In this document: positions 25,778-35,115 of the stretch, in pieces
Layout of the letters: each line of letters begins with the position of its first letter
How positions within the stretch are numbered: position 1 is the first letter of the stretch
Source: Acidibrevibacterium fodinaquatile
Lineage (GTDB): Bacteria; Pseudomonadota; Alphaproteobacteria; Acetobacterales; Acetobacteraceae
DNA: 64,000 nt
Reading direction: 5' to 3'
Assembly: GCF_003352165.1 (NCBI RefSeq)
Contig: NZ_CP029176.1
Coordinates: 1,674,001-1,738,000, forward strand
Program-made: the position numbers and the translations under genes
The notes under the pieces: generated by a model
Told to the model about the DNA's origin: nothing
What the model saw: the letters and a program-made list of their open reading frames with translations, nothing else
Databases searched by the model: none

Positions 25778-27121
25778 ATGAGGCGCGGCATGGGATTATG
25801 GCCGCGCAGCCTGCTCGCGCGCGCGATGGGGGTGCTGCTGATCGGGCTCGTCGCCGCCCAGGTCGGCGGGGTTTATCTTCATGTGATCGACCGCGGCGAC
25901 CTCACCCGTCTCGGGCAAGCGCGCGATGTCGCGGCGCGGGTGATGGCGGTCTATCGCGCGGTGGTGATGAATACGCCGGATGGCGGGCGGGCGGCGCTGC
26001 TCCGCGCGATCGAACTGCCGCCGGGCACGCAAGCGGCGTTGCTCGAGGCGCCGCCGGCGGAGCTGCTCCCAGCGCCGCTCACCCTCGTGCGGCTGATCCA
26101 GGCCGATCTCACCCTGTCGCCGGTGCCCTATCATCTGCGCCCGCACGATGTCGTGGTGCTCGGCTCGCTTTATGACCGGCTGGTCGAGGTCGGGCTCGCG
26201 CTCCCGGATCACGGCTGGCTTGCCGTGACGGTGCGGGTCCCGGCGCCGGAATTTTGGCACTCGCCGCTCGATTTCGGCCTGTTTCTCGGCCTCACGGCGC
26301 TCGCGGCGGTGCTGTTCCTGATCGTCGCCCGCCGGCTGATCGCGCCGATCACCGCGCTGACGCAAGCCGCCGAGGCGCTCGGGCGCGATGTCGATGCGCC
26401 GCCGCTGCCCGAGGGGGGGGCACGCGAGGCCGCCGCCGCCGCCGCCGCCTTCAACCGCATGGCCGGGCGTATCCGCCGCTTCGTGCAGGATCGCACATTT
26501 CTCCTGACCGCGATCGGTCATGATCTCCGCACCCCGATCACCCGCCTCAAGCTCCGCGCCGAATTTCTCGAGGATGACGAGATGCGGCGCAAAATCCTCG
26601 CCGATCTCGACGAGATGGAGGCGATGGTCGCGGCGACGCTGGCCTTTGGGCGCGATGCGGCGGCGAGCGAACGCACGAGCACGCTCGATCTCGTCGCCCT
26701 GATCCGCACCGTGCTCGACGAGGCCGCCGATGCCGCGCCGGAGGCCGCCGAGCACCTCACCTATGCCGGCCCAGAGCGTCTGCCGATCACGGCCCGGCCG
26801 ATCGCTTTGAAACGCGCGCTCGGCAATGTGATCGCGAACGCGGTGAAATATGGTGGCGGTGCCGCGGTGCGCCTGCATCCGCCGCAAGGGGGGATGGTGG
26901 AGATCGAGATCGAGGATCACGGCCCTGGCCTCCCAGAGGCCGACATCGAGCGAATGTTTCAGCCGTTTCAACGCCTTGAGGCGAGCCGCAACCGCGCGAC
27001 CGGCGGCAGCGGACTAGGCTTGCCGATCGCGCGCAACATCTTTCGCGCCCATGGCGGCGATGTCACTCTGACGAACCGGCCGGCCGGCGGCTTGCGCGCC
27101 TCGATTTCTTTACCGGTGTAA
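25778..27121 (+). CDS. Sensor histidine kinase (EnvZ/OmpB-like)
   Basis: 447 residues from the ATG at 25778, preceded by CAAGG. Two membrane helices (about residues 6-29 and 168-187) bracket a periplasmic domain of about 140 residues. A HAMP linker follows, then the dimerisation helix with the phospho-accepting His at about 248 (GHDLRTPITRLKLR), and the ATPase N-box NVIANAVKYG, with DHGPGLP and GSGLGLPI. The layout matches EnvZ-type kinases. It is the obvious partner of the regulator just upstream. Confidence 0.92.
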   Translation: MRRGMGLWPRSLLARAMGVLLIGLVAAQVGGVYLHVIDRGDLTRLGQARDVAARVMAVYRAVVMNTPDGGRAALLRAIELPPGTQAALLEAPPAELLPAPLTLVRLIQADLTLSPVPYHLRPHDVVVLGSLYDRLVEVGLALPDHGWLAVTVRVPAPEFWHSPLDFGLFLGLTALAAVLFLIVARRLIAPITALTQAAEALGRDVDAPPLPEGGAREAAAAAAAFNRMAGRIRRFVQDRTFLLTAIGHDLRTPITRLKLRAEFLEDDEMRRKILADLDEMEAMVAATLAFGRDAAASERTSTLDLVALIRTVLDEAADAAPEAAEHLTYAGPERLPITARPIALKRALGNVIANAVKYGGGAAVRLHPPQGGMVEIEIEDHGPGLPEADIERMFQPFQRLEASRNRATGGSGLGLPIARNIFRAHGGDVTLTNRPAGGLRASISLPV

Positions 27122-27179
27122 AAGTTTCGCCACTTATGCTAGGCTCTTATGCGTCGCCGCATAGCGGGCGGAGGACAGG

Positions 27180-28232
27180 GTGCGAAGCAAGCGGGCTGTC
27201 ATTCTCGGCTGTGGCTTGGCGTTACTGGCGTTGGCCGGCTGTTCCTCCGGCGCGAACCAGCAGCGTCTGGCGCGGCCCACCTGGCCGCCGGGCGCCTATA
27301 TCGGCCCGAGCTGGCCGGTTGCGACGTATGTTTTCCTCGATCCGCCGAACCCGGGGGGCGATGTCCGCGCCGCCTCCGCCGATGCCGATGCGGTGATCGG
27401 CGCCGCCGGCCGCTATCTGCCGACGCGCGATTTCGCTCTCCTGCTCCCCGATCCGCGCAACGAGCAATTGGTCGTCAACCCGACCATCCGCATGCTGCGC
27501 CTGCTCGCCTATGCCCGCGCGCGGAGCCCGGCGCCGGTCTGGCTGGTCGGCACCATGCAGGATCTGGATCTCGTGCTGCATGGCGTGCCGGCAATTTCGC
27601 CGCACGCCTTCGCCGGCTTCGTTTTGCTGCCGATGTCGGCGGAGGGGTGTGGCACGCCGGCGCAAATGCAGGAGCAGGGGCTGGACGGCATGCCAACCGT
27701 GGTGGTCGGGATGGGCAGCGCCGCGTGTCTCAGCGCGCCGCGGCCGATGGCAACGCTGCCGCCGCCGTCGCCGATCATCGCGCCTTATCATCCGCCGCTC
27801 GGCGTTATGCCGGTTCTGCCGCCCAGCCTGCAGGCATCGCCACCAGCCGCCGCGCCCGACATGGTTTCGCCCGCGCCGTCCGCAACGACAGCCCCAGATG
27901 CGACGTCCCCAGAGAAAACGGCGCCAGAGACAACGGCGCCAGAGACAACGGCGCCCGAGACGGCGCCGCCCACTGCGACCGGGGCGAACACGCTGCCGGT
28001 GCCGCCAGTGCCACCGGCCGCGCCCGGGGCGAAGGTTGCGGCGCCGGCGTTGCCGGCGAACATGCCGTTTCAGCGCGTATCGCCGATCACCCCCGGCAAC
28101 CTGATCCTCAAGACGGCACCCAAACCGCCTGTCACGAGCCAGCCATTACCCGGCCCCGCCGTCACGCCGCCGCCCGCCGCGCCAGCGCCGTCGCCGCCAC
28201 CGGCCAATCCAGGTCAGACCATTCCGACCTGA
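27180..28232 (+). CDS. Predicted lipoprotein with long Pro/Thr/Ala-rich tail
   Basis: 350 residues, GTG start. Lipobox ALAGC places the acylated Cys near residue 22. About residues 30-190 form a compact domain with no recognised family. The C-terminal ~150 residues are low complexity, with short repeats of a Pro-Glu-Thr-Thr-Ala unit and Pro-rich spacers, which could cross the periplasm or peptidoglycan. It is isolated on this strand; pqiC follows convergently. Confidence 0.7.
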   Translation: MRSKRAVILGCGLALLALAGCSSGANQQRLARPTWPPGAYIGPSWPVATYVFLDPPNPGGDVRAASADADAVIGAAGRYLPTRDFALLLPDPRNEQLVVNPTIRMLRLLAYARARSPAPVWLVGTMQDLDLVLHGVPAISPHAFAGFVLLPMSAEGCGTPAQMQEQGLDGMPTVVVGMGSAACLSAPRPMATLPPPSPIIAPYHPPLGVMPVLPPSLQASPPAAAPDMVSPAPSATTAPDATSPEKTAPETTAPETTAPETAPPTATGANTLPVPPVPPAAPGAKVAAPALPANMPFQRVSPITPGNLILKTAPKPPVTSQPLPGPAVTPPPAAPAPSPPPANPGQTIPT

Positions 28233-28264
28233 TGCGGTTGGGTCTTCGCCCGCCGCAAGCGCGC

Positions 28265-28828
28265 TCAATGGCCGTCGTTTGCGATGAGCGTTGCGAGGCG
28301 GTCGGCGAGGTCGCCGAGCAGGCGGCTCATGGTCGCGACCTGGTTTTCTTCCCCGGTTGGCGGCGGGGCGGCGAGGCTGATGGTTGTGAGCTTCGGCGCC
28401 TCCCCCGCGTGCCGCAGGGCGAGAGCGGCGACGAGGGTGAAGCGGCTGCCGGCATCGAAGCGCTGGATATCGATCTCGACGGTAACGTCCGGGGCGGCGG
28501 AAATCGCGCTGGCGGCGGTAAAAACCGTGCTGCCCGGCAAGCGCGCGCTGAGATCGGCAGCGATGACGCGGGCGAGCATGTCCGCCAGCGGCTCCGCCCA
28601 GCGTGCATCGTCGGCGAGGGTTACCCGATAGGCGTCGACGCGTGTTACGATGCCGGGGCGGTCGAGATAACGGGCCAGGCCGACATGGCGGATCTCGATC
28701 GTTTGGGCCGGCGCGGCAACCGCCGGCCCGGGGACGCGCGCCAGCGTATAAAGCTTCGGATTTGGCGAGGCGCAGCCAGCGAGCAGCCCGAGCAGCGGCG
28801 CCAGGATCGCAAGAACGCGCAGGCTCAT
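28265..28828 (-). CDS. pqiC: PqiC-type transport auxiliary lipoprotein
   Basis: 187 residues, YmbA/PqiC family (ABC-type transport auxiliary lipoprotein). Lipobox LLAGC at the N-terminus, then LYTLARVPGPA and a DNA-like conserved IEIRHVGLARYLDRPGIVTR stretch typical of the family. It is the outer-membrane lipoprotein partner of the PqiAB lipid-transport bridge. It overlaps pqiB by four bases. Confidence 0.88.
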   Translation of the reverse strand: MSLRVLAILAPLLGLLAGCASPNPKLYTLARVPGPAVAAPAQTIEIRHVGLARYLDRPGIVTRVDAYRVTLADDARWAEPLADMLARVIAADLSARLPGSTVFTAASAISAAPDVTVEIDIQRFDAGSRFTLVAALALRHAGEAPKLTTISLAAPPPTGEENQVATMSRLLGDLADRLATLIANDGH

Positions 28829-30519
28829 CGTTCCTCCACCGGGCCGCTGCGGCCGCGCACCAGTGCCTCGGGATGCTGATCGAGCAGGTCGGCGAGGCTG
28901 CGGATCGAACGCGCGGCGTCGTTCATCTCTCCGACCAGGCGCTCGAGATCGCGCGGCAGCGGCGAATTGGCGCCGTAACCGCTCTCCAGCGCCGCCATCA
29001 GGTGGTTGGCACGATCGAGCGAGGCCTCGAGTTCGGCGCTGATCCGCGGCAGCCGCGCCAGCGCCGGGCCAGCGTTGGTGTTGATCTGGCGGAGCAGCGC
29101 CTGCGCGCTCGCCATCGTCGCCGCCGCTGACTGGAGGGTGGTTTTCAGCTCCTTGCCGGTGGCGATGCCGGCGAGTGCCGCGAGGCTCGAATCGAGATTG
29201 CCGGCGATGCGCTCGATCGGCACCGCCTCCAGCTTGCGACCGATGATATCGACCATGCGGGCGAGGGTTTCGAAGTCGCTCGGCTGGCTCGGGACGACGA
29301 TAGCGCCGTCTTCTTCGCGGATTGGCGCCGGTTTGGCCTCTGGAAAGAAATCGAAGGCGACATAGAGCTGCCCGGTGAGGTAATTGGCGGTGCGGAGCTG
29401 GGCGCGGAGCCCGTTTTTGGTCAGCGCTGTGAGCGATTCCAGCGCGCGCTCCTGGGTCGCCGGCGGCGCTCCGGGGGCGGAGATGCGATCCGGCTGGACG
29501 GTGAGCCTGACCGGCACGTCGAGCGTTTTGGTCGCAAAATCATAGCGCAGCGTCACGTCGGTGACCTCGCCGATCTGAATGCCATAGATCTCGACCGGCG
29601 CGCCGGCGGCAAGGCCGCGCACCGAGCCGTGGAAATGCACCACGATGGGGATGGAATTGGTGTAGCGCGAGGCTGCGGCGGCGGTGCGGTCGGGATAAAG
29701 GGGAAAATCAGCGCCATCGGCGGCGACCGGGGCCGAGCGTGCCTCGGGCGGGGTATCGAACGCGACGGCGCCCGTGAGAAGCGCCTGGATCGACTGCACC
29801 TCAAGATGGAAGCCGTTGGCGCCGGCGTTCACCGAGAGGCCGGATTCGCTCCAGAAATAACTTCCCGCATGGATATAGCTATCGAACGGCGCGTGCACGA
29901 ACACCCGCACCACCGCTTCGCCGCCCGGCGCGCCAAGATCATAGCCCAGCACCTCGCCGACGCTGGCATCGCGAAACAGCACCGGCGAGCCGATGCCGAG
30001 CGAGCCGAGGCTCCGCGTGTGCAGGACATAGGTATGACCAGGCTCACCCGAGCGCACCGCCGGTGGTTGTTCGAGACCCTTCCATGCCCGCTGCGCGGTG
30101 CCGCCCGGCGGGCCGGGGTCGATCTCGATATAGCTGCCCGAGACCAGGGTTTCGAGGCCCGAGACGCTGCTCGGCGTAAACCGCGGGCGGACCACCCAGA
30201 ACCGCGCATGATCGGTCAGAACCGCGGTCGCCTCGCGGCGCATCCGCACCTCGACGATGACATGCGACATGTCCTCGCTGAGCCGGATCGCCCGCACCGT
30301 GCCGAGATCGACGGCCTTGTGCTTGACCCGGGTCTGCCCGGCGATGAGGCCATCGGCGGTGTTGAAGGTAAGGGTGATCAGCGGGCCTTCCTGCGACAGG
30401 GTCCGCCAGCCGAGCCAGGCCGCGACCACGACGGCGACCAGCGGGATGATCCAGAGCAGGGAGAGACGCGGTTCACGTTCGAGTTGCGGTTCCATCTCCG
30501 GCGCCGAGGGCTCGTTCAT
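28825..30519 (-). CDS. pqiB: MCE-domain lipid transport protein PqiB
   Basis: 564 residues. One N-terminal membrane helix (about 20-39) is followed by three MCE domains. The domain landmarks are FNTADGLIAGQTRVKHKAVD, LGIGSPVLFRDASVGEVLGY and LAAGAPVEIYGIQIGEVTDV. The C-terminus is a long helical region. MCE hexamers stack into a tube that moves phospholipids between membranes. The ATG at 30519 overlaps the pqiA stop (ATGA); the same frame is open further upstream, but only within pqiA. Confidence 0.93.
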   Translation of the reverse strand: MNEPSAPEMEPQLEREPRLSLLWIIPLVAVVVAAWLGWRTLSQEGPLITLTFNTADGLIAGQTRVKHKAVDLGTVRAIRLSEDMSHVIVEVRMRREATAVLTDHARFWVVRPRFTPSSVSGLETLVSGSYIEIDPGPPGGTAQRAWKGLEQPPAVRSGEPGHTYVLHTRSLGSLGIGSPVLFRDASVGEVLGYDLGAPGGEAVVRVFVHAPFDSYIHAGSYFWSESGLSVNAGANGFHLEVQSIQALLTGAVAFDTPPEARSAPVAADGADFPLYPDRTAAAASRYTNSIPIVVHFHGSVRGLAAGAPVEIYGIQIGEVTDVTLRYDFATKTLDVPVRLTVQPDRISAPGAPPATQERALESLTALTKNGLRAQLRTANYLTGQLYVAFDFFPEAKPAPIREEDGAIVVPSQPSDFETLARMVDIIGRKLEAVPIERIAGNLDSSLAALAGIATGKELKTTLQSAAATMASAQALLRQINTNAGPALARLPRISAELEASLDRANHLMAALESGYGANSPLPRDLERLVGEMNDAARSIRSLADLLDQHPEALVRGRSGPVEER

Positions 30520-31826
30520 CGCGGCCTCCGGCGCTGGTGGCCGCGCCTGGCCGCATCCCACATCAGACGTGGGTCGAAGCTTTGCGAGGCGAGCATGGTC
30601 AGGATCACGACGCCGGCGAAAGCAACCGCGCCGGGCCCGGGGATGACGGTGGCGAGCAGGCCAAGCTGCACCACGCCGACCAGGATGGAGAGCATAAACA
30701 CATCGATCATCGACCATCGCCCAATGGCATCGATCAGGCGATAAAGCCGGGCGCGATCGACGAGCCGCCGGCGTGCGCCGGCTCGCGTGCTCACGAGCAA
30801 TAGGCCGAGCCCGAGCAGTTTCAGCACCGGCACCGTGATGCTGGCGAAAAAGACCAGGATGGCGAGCGGCCACATACCGCTCGCCGCCAATTCTTCGACG
30901 CCGGAGAGAATCGTGTTGGGCACACCTTGGCCATGATAATCGACGGTCATGATCGGCAGCAGGTTGGCCGGGATATAAAGCAAGGCGGCGGCCAGAACGA
31001 GGGCGAGGGTGCGCCCAAGACTATGCGGCTTGCGGACATGGAGCCGGCTGCCGCAGCGCGGGCAGCGAGCGCCCGGCGTGCCGGCGCAGAGCAGGCCGCA
31101 GCCATGGCAGCCGATCAGCCGCGCCGCAGACCCGGCGGGCGGGGCGGCGCTGGTGGTCGGTGGCGCCAGCGCCTCCCAAAGCGCGGTCGGGTCGAGCCTC
31201 TCGTCGATCAGCGCCATCACCAGCATCAGCGCCGCCAGCGCGTAGCCGGCGAGTTCGACACGCACGCGGGCGAGATCGATCAGCTTGCTGTAGGCGACGA
31301 AAAACCCGAGCAGATAGACTTCGACCATCGCCCAGGGCCGAAGATATTCGGTTGCGCGCAGCAGCGGGCGGAGGAGATGACGTGGCGGGTGGGCCAGACG
31401 CAGCCCGAGCAGCACGAGGGTGAGGCCAAGCAAGCGCAGCCCAGGGAGCAGGCAGGCGGTCAGCAGAACCACCGCGGCGAGCGGCACCCAGCCCTCTGCG
31501 GTCAACAGCGCCGGCCCGGTGGTCAGCGCCGCGCTGATCCCGCGCCCGAGCAGCGAGAGATGGATGAGCGGGGTGAGAAAGGCGAGCGGCAGCAGCGGCC
31601 AGGCGGCGAGCGCGAGTGGCAAGGCGGTCGCGGCCCCGTGTGGGCGTCCGCGTCGCAACACCGCCCGACAGCGCGGGCAGCGCAGGCGGCGGCCGGCCGG
31701 CGGCGACAGGGCGCGCAAAATGAGCCCGCAATCGGGACATTCGATCTGGCCGGCCACGGGCCAGGCCGGCCGGGGGGAGTCCGCGAACAAAGCCGAGTTG
31801 CGAGAGATCGCCAAAAACCGTGTCAT
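30516..31826 (-). CDS. pqiA: Paraquat-inducible membrane protein PqiA
   Basis: About 436 residues. Two tandem PqiA domains, each with a CxxC...CxxC zinc-ribbon-like motif (CPDCG/CPRCR near the start and CHGCG/CPRCG in the middle) and four membrane spans. The fold is the inner-membrane part of the PqiABC system. Start choice is uncertain: I use the ATG at 31826, from which the sequence reads MTRFLAISRNSALF, because the region further upstream is arginine- and proline-rich and unlikely to be protein. It is divergent from mipZ. Confidence 0.88.
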   Translation of the reverse strand: MTRFLAISRNSALFADSPRPAWPVAGQIECPDCGLILRALSPPAGRRLRCPRCRAVLRRGRPHGAATALPLALAAWPLLPLAFLTPLIHLSLLGRGISAALTTGPALLTAEGWVPLAAVVLLTACLLPGLRLLGLTLVLLGLRLAHPPRHLLRPLLRATEYLRPWAMVEVYLLGFFVAYSKLIDLARVRVELAGYALAALMLVMALIDERLDPTALWEALAPPTTSAAPPAGSAARLIGCHGCGLLCAGTPGARCPRCGSRLHVRKPHSLGRTLALVLAAALLYIPANLLPIMTVDYHGQGVPNTILSGVEELAASGMWPLAILVFFASITVPVLKLLGLGLLLVSTRAGARRRLVDRARLYRLIDAIGRWSMIDVFMLSILVGVVQLGLLATVIPGPGAVAFAGVVILTMLASQSFDPRLMWDAARRGHQRRRPR

Positions 31827-31980
31827 CCTGAAAACGGCGAAACTGAACCGACCGGGCGCATGGACGCCGGGCACGCTGATGGGCATAAACTTGGTCACCC
31901 TAGACCGATTCGCACCGATCTGGCGATTCGCGGCGGGCGGCGGGGGCGGCGGACATGATATGCGAATGGCGTGAGGAACA

Positions 31981-32835
31981 ATGGTGGCGAGCGTTGCGAT
32001 CGAAAAGCGGGCACAGATCATCGTGCTCGGCAACGAGAAGGGCGGATCGGGTAAGTCCACCGCTGCGATGCATCTCATCGTCGGGCTGCTGCGCGATGGC
32101 TATCGTGTCGGTGCCCTCGATCTTGACGCTCGTCAGGCGACGTTGACCCATTATCTCGAAGCGCGGGCCGAGTTCGCCGCCCGGCGCGGCATCGCCCTGC
32201 CGATGCCGCGCTTCGCCGCGGTGATACGGAGCGAGGCCGATAGCCGGGCGATGGCGGAAGCCGACGAGCAATTCCGCTTCGCTGCGGCGCTGGCCGAAAT
32301 CGGCGGTGACGTCGATATCGTCGTCATCGATTGCCCCGGGGCCGATACCTATCTGAGCCGCCTCGGCCACGCCCACGCCGATACGCTGATCACCCCGATC
32401 AATGACAGTTTCGTTGATTTCGCCATGCTCGCCAAGGTCGATCCCGAGCAGCACGAGGTCGTGCACCCGAGCATCTATAGCGAAATGGTCTGGGAGGCGC
32501 GCAAGCGCCGAATGGCGCGCGATCGCGGCCGCATCGACTGGCTGGTGATGAGGAACCGCCTCGGCGCCGGCGAGGCGCGCAACAAGCGCGATGTCGGCGC
32601 GACCCTCGAGGCCCTGGCCAAGCGGATCGGCTTTCGCACCGTCAAGGGGTTTGGCGAACGGGTGATCTTCCGCGAGCTTTATCTTCAAGGGCTGACGCTG
32701 ATGGATGTGCGCGAGGCGGGGCTCGGTATTTCCTTTGGCATGAGCCATGTGACGGCGCGGGCGGAAGTGCGCAACCTGATCGGCGCGATCCGCAAACCCC
32801 CGCCCGCTTTGACCCTGGTGCCACCCGCGGCCTGA
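31981..32835 (+). CDS. mipZ: Division-plane positioning ATPase MipZ (ParA family)
   Basis: 284 residues. Deviant Walker A GNEKGGSGKST at about residues 17-27, then ALDLDARQATLTHYLEAR and the diagnostic ITPINDSFVDFAMLAKVDP. The conserved segments VWEARKRRMARDRGRIDW and MRNRLGAGEARN match Caulobacter MipZ closely and separate it from ordinary ParA. MipZ forms a gradient from the pole-bound ParB complex and inhibits FtsZ away from mid-cell. PopZ, the polar anchor of that system, is at 57806 in this same window. Confidence 0.95.
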   Translation: MVASVAIEKRAQIIVLGNEKGGSGKSTAAMHLIVGLLRDGYRVGALDLDARQATLTHYLEARAEFAARRGIALPMPRFAAVIRSEADSRAMAEADEQFRFAAALAEIGGDVDIVVIDCPGADTYLSRLGHAHADTLITPINDSFVDFAMLAKVDPEQHEVVHPSIYSEMVWEARKRRMARDRGRIDWLVMRNRLGAGEARNKRDVGATLEALAKRIGFRTVKGFGERVIFRELYLQGLTLMDVREAGLGISFGMSHVTARAEVRNLIGAIRKPPPALTLVPPAA

Positions 32836-32968
32836 CTTGCCACTCGCCCACGGTCACCGCGTTCACCGCGCTCGCCCTTTTGTCCGGCGATCCATCATCG
32901 GCCAAATGCGATAGCCCTGGGTCGCCATGCGTGCGCTTGCGCCGCTGGCCTCGCGGTGGTATTGAGGA

Positions 32969-33070
32969 ATGATGATCCGGTTTTCCGGCAGTTCCCGGGC
33001 CACGCCCGCCGGCTGCGCCGTTTTCGGCGCTGGCCTCCTTATTCTGCGACTTAGCCGCCCCTGGGCGTGA
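32969..33070 (+). CDS. Candidate leucine leader peptide of leuA
   Basis: 33-codon reading beginning with two ATGs (GAGGA immediately upstream) and ending TGA at 33068-33070. It contains four Leu codons in six positions (Leu-Leu-Ile-Leu-Arg-Leu) shortly before the stop. It lies upstream of leuA and overlaps the 5' arm of a hairpin ending in a T-run. This is the pattern of transcription attenuation by ribosome stalling at Leu codons. No similarity is known to me; the assignment rests on composition and position. Confidence 0.5.
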   Translation: MMIRFSGSSRATPAGCAVFGAGLLILRLSRPWA

Positions 33071-33107
33071 CGCCGCGCGGCTTCGCCGGCATCGTTCAGG
33101 GGTTTTT
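33058..33107 (+). promoter_or_regulatory. Candidate transcription attenuator hairpin upstream of leuA
   Basis: CCCCTG (33058-33063) can pair with CAGGGG (33097-33102), followed by TTTTT, about 45 bases before the leuA ATG. Inside the loop are two smaller hairpins (GGCG-TGA-CGCC, containing the leader stop, and CGGC-TTC-GCCG). A ribosome stalled in the Leu-rich leader would cover the 5' arm. Confidence 0.5.
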
Positions 33108-33148
33108 GAGGCAATTTGTCGCAACTTTCCGGTTCAAGGACTGGCCCC

Positions 33149-34726
33149 ATGACCATCTCCCACCCAAACTTCGGCGTGCTCGACCCCGACCGCATCATCA
33201 TTTTCGACACCACGCTCCGCGACGGTGAGCAATCGCCCGGCTTCTCGATGAATCTCACCGAAAAACTGCGCATGGCCGAAGCCTTGGCCGAACTCGGTGT
33301 CGATGTCCTCGAAGCCGGCTTCCCGATCGCAAGCCCCGGCGATTTCGAGAGCGTGGACGCCATCGCGCGGACCATCAAGGGGCCGGTGATCTGTGGCCTC
33401 GCGCGCACCGGCGGGCGCGACGATATCGCCCGCGCCGGCGAGGCGATCCGCCCCGCCGAGCGCCGCCGCATCCATAATTTCATCTCCACCAGCCCGCTGC
33501 ACATGAAATACAAACTGCGGATGGAGCCCGAGACGGTTTTGCAGGCGGTCATCGACGGCAATACCCTTGCCCGTAACTATACCGACGACGTCGAATGGTC
33601 AGCGGAAGACGGCAGCCGCACCGACCCCGATTTCCTCTGCCGCTGCGTCGAGGCCGCGATCAAGGCCGGCGCCACCACCATCAACATCCCCGATACCGTC
33701 GGCTACGCCCTCCCTGAGGATATCGCGCGCATCTTCACCATGCTGCGTGAACGCGTGCCGGGGGCGGAAAAGGTCATTTTCTCTGCCCATAACCACAATG
33801 ATCTCGGCCTTGCCGTCGCCAACACCATTGCCGCCATTCGCGCCGGCGTGCGTCAGGTGGAATGCACGATCAATGGCATCGGTGAACGCGCCGGCAACGC
33901 CGCACTCGAAGAAATCGTCATGGCGATCCGCACCCGCCACGACGCGCTCGCCTGGCGCTCTGCGATCGAGACGCCGAAAATCCTCCGCACCTCGAAGCTG
34001 CTCTCCACCATCACCGGCTTTGACGTCCAACCCAACAAGGCGATCGTCGGGCGCAACGCCTTCGCCCACGAATCCGGCATCCATCAAGACGGCGTCCTCA
34101 AAAACGCCGCGACCTATGAAATCATGACGCCGGAAAGCGTCGGTTGGACCAAATCCTCGCTGGTCATGGGCAAACATTCCGGCCGCGCCGCCTTCCGCGA
34201 CAAGCTTCGTGCCCTCGGCTACGGCGAAATCGGCGATAACCAGCTGAACGACGCTTTCCGCCGCTTCAAGGATCTCGCCGACCGCAAGAAGGTGGTCTAC
34301 GACGACGATCTGATCGCCCTGGTCGATGATGAGGTGATGCGCGGCCATGACCGCATCCGCTTCCTCTCGCTCGACGTCCATACCGGCTCCAAAGCCAAGC
34401 CGCGCGCCGAACTCGAACTCGAGATCGACGGTGCGGCACAGAGCGCGGTTGCGACCGGCGACGGGCCGGTGGACGCAACCTTCAACGCCATTCGCGATCT
34501 CTTCGCCCATGACGCGGTGCTGCGCCTCTATTCGGTCGGCGCCGTCACCGAAGGCACCGACGCCCAGGCCCGCGTCACCGTGCGGCTCGAGGAAAACGGC
34601 AAAATGGTCGATGGCCAGGGGGCGGATACCGATACCATCGTCGCCTCCGCCCGCGCCTATGTCCACGCTCTCAATAAACTTCTCGTCAAGCGCGCGCGCA
34701 CCGCGCCGGAGGCGCTTTCGGCCTGA
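33149..34726 (+). CDS. leuA: 2-isopropylmalate synthase
   Basis: First committed enzyme of leucine synthesis, condensing acetyl-CoA with 2-oxoisovalerate. 525 residues, the long regulated form. The TIM-barrel motif FDTTLRDGEQSPG is near the N-terminus, the metal motif HNHNDLGLAVAN in the middle, and the C-terminal leucine-feedback dimer domain is complete. The ATG at 33149 starts MTISHPNFGVLDPDRI. The likely regulation is feedback plus the leader/attenuator upstream. It ends in copy 2 of the dispersed palindrome, a probable terminator. Confidence 0.97.
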   Translation: MTISHPNFGVLDPDRIIIFDTTLRDGEQSPGFSMNLTEKLRMAEALAELGVDVLEAGFPIASPGDFESVDAIARTIKGPVICGLARTGGRDDIARAGEAIRPAERRRIHNFISTSPLHMKYKLRMEPETVLQAVIDGNTLARNYTDDVEWSAEDGSRTDPDFLCRCVEAAIKAGATTINIPDTVGYALPEDIARIFTMLRERVPGAEKVIFSAHNHNDLGLAVANTIAAIRAGVRQVECTINGIGERAGNAALEEIVMAIRTRHDALAWRSAIETPKILRTSKLLSTITGFDVQPNKAIVGRNAFAHESGIHQDGVLKNAATYEIMTPESVGWTKSSLVMGKHSGRAAFRDKLRALGYGEIGDNQLNDAFRRFKDLADRKKVVYDDDLIALVDDEVMRGHDRIRFLSLDVHTGSKAKPRAELELEIDGAAQSAVATGDGPVDATFNAIRDLFAHDAVLRLYSVGAVTEGTDAQARVTVRLEENGKMVDGQGADTDTIVASARAYVHALNKLLVKRARTAPEALSA

Positions 34727-34733
34727 AGACAAT

Positions 34734-34766
34734 GTTCTTTTTTGAAAAAAAGAACCAAAAAACTTT
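34734..34766. terminator. Dispersed A/T-run palindrome, copy 2 (leuA terminator)
   Basis: GTTC plus T-run, a G, then an A-run plus GAACC followed by AAAAAACTTT, eight bases after the leuA stop. It is nearly identical to the copy at 7617 in the same orientation. A hairpin with T-runs on either side would terminate transcription in both directions. Confidence 0.7.
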
Positions 34767-34810
34767 CCACGGTAAGAGTTATCGGCGCCGCTCTTTGCGC
34801 ATCAAATGAA

Positions 34811-34834
34811 ACGAGGGGGCTTTCGCCCCCTCGT
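34811..34834. terminator. Strong GC hairpin, likely terminator of the small secreted gene
   Basis: Perfect 10-bp stem (arms 34811-34820 and 34825-34834) with a TTTC loop. On the minus strand it lies just downstream of the 34867 gene and is followed by TTTCATTT. It separates that gene from convergent leuA. Confidence 0.75.
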
Positions 34835-34866
34835 TGGATGGTTTCAGACCAGCGGTGATCGTGCGA

Positions 34867-35115
34867 TCAGGCGTTGCCGTTTGGGCTGGCGCGCTGGGTT
34901 TCGGGCTTCTGGCCGTCATAGCCCTGGGCGGTCTGGAAGCTGTTGGCATTCATCTGCGGGGCGCGGCCCCAGGCGAGCGTCGCGGCGCGGTCGGTGCTCG
35001 TCGCCGGCGGCTTGGCGGCAGCCTGCTGCTGCAGGGAGGCCGGCGCCTGATGGACACCATGGCCAGACGCGGTGAGCGCGATGGCGGCAACGGCTGCGAA
35101 AAGAAACTTGCGCAT
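34867..35115 (-). CDS. Small secreted protein of unknown function
   Basis: 82 residues. A signal peptide (MRKFLFAAVAAIALTASG) is followed by a short Gln/Ala/Pro-rich mature chain of ~60 residues with no cysteine and no recognised domain. It has its own upstream AT-rich region (35160-35240) and a strong terminator, which argues it is a real, separately expressed gene rather than chance. Possibly an envelope-stress or periplasmic accessory peptide; unknown. Confidence 0.7.
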   Translation of the reverse strand: MRKFLFAAVAAIALTASGHGVHQAPASLQQQAAAKPPATSTDRAATLAWGRAPQMNANSFQTAQGYDGQKPETQRASPNGNA

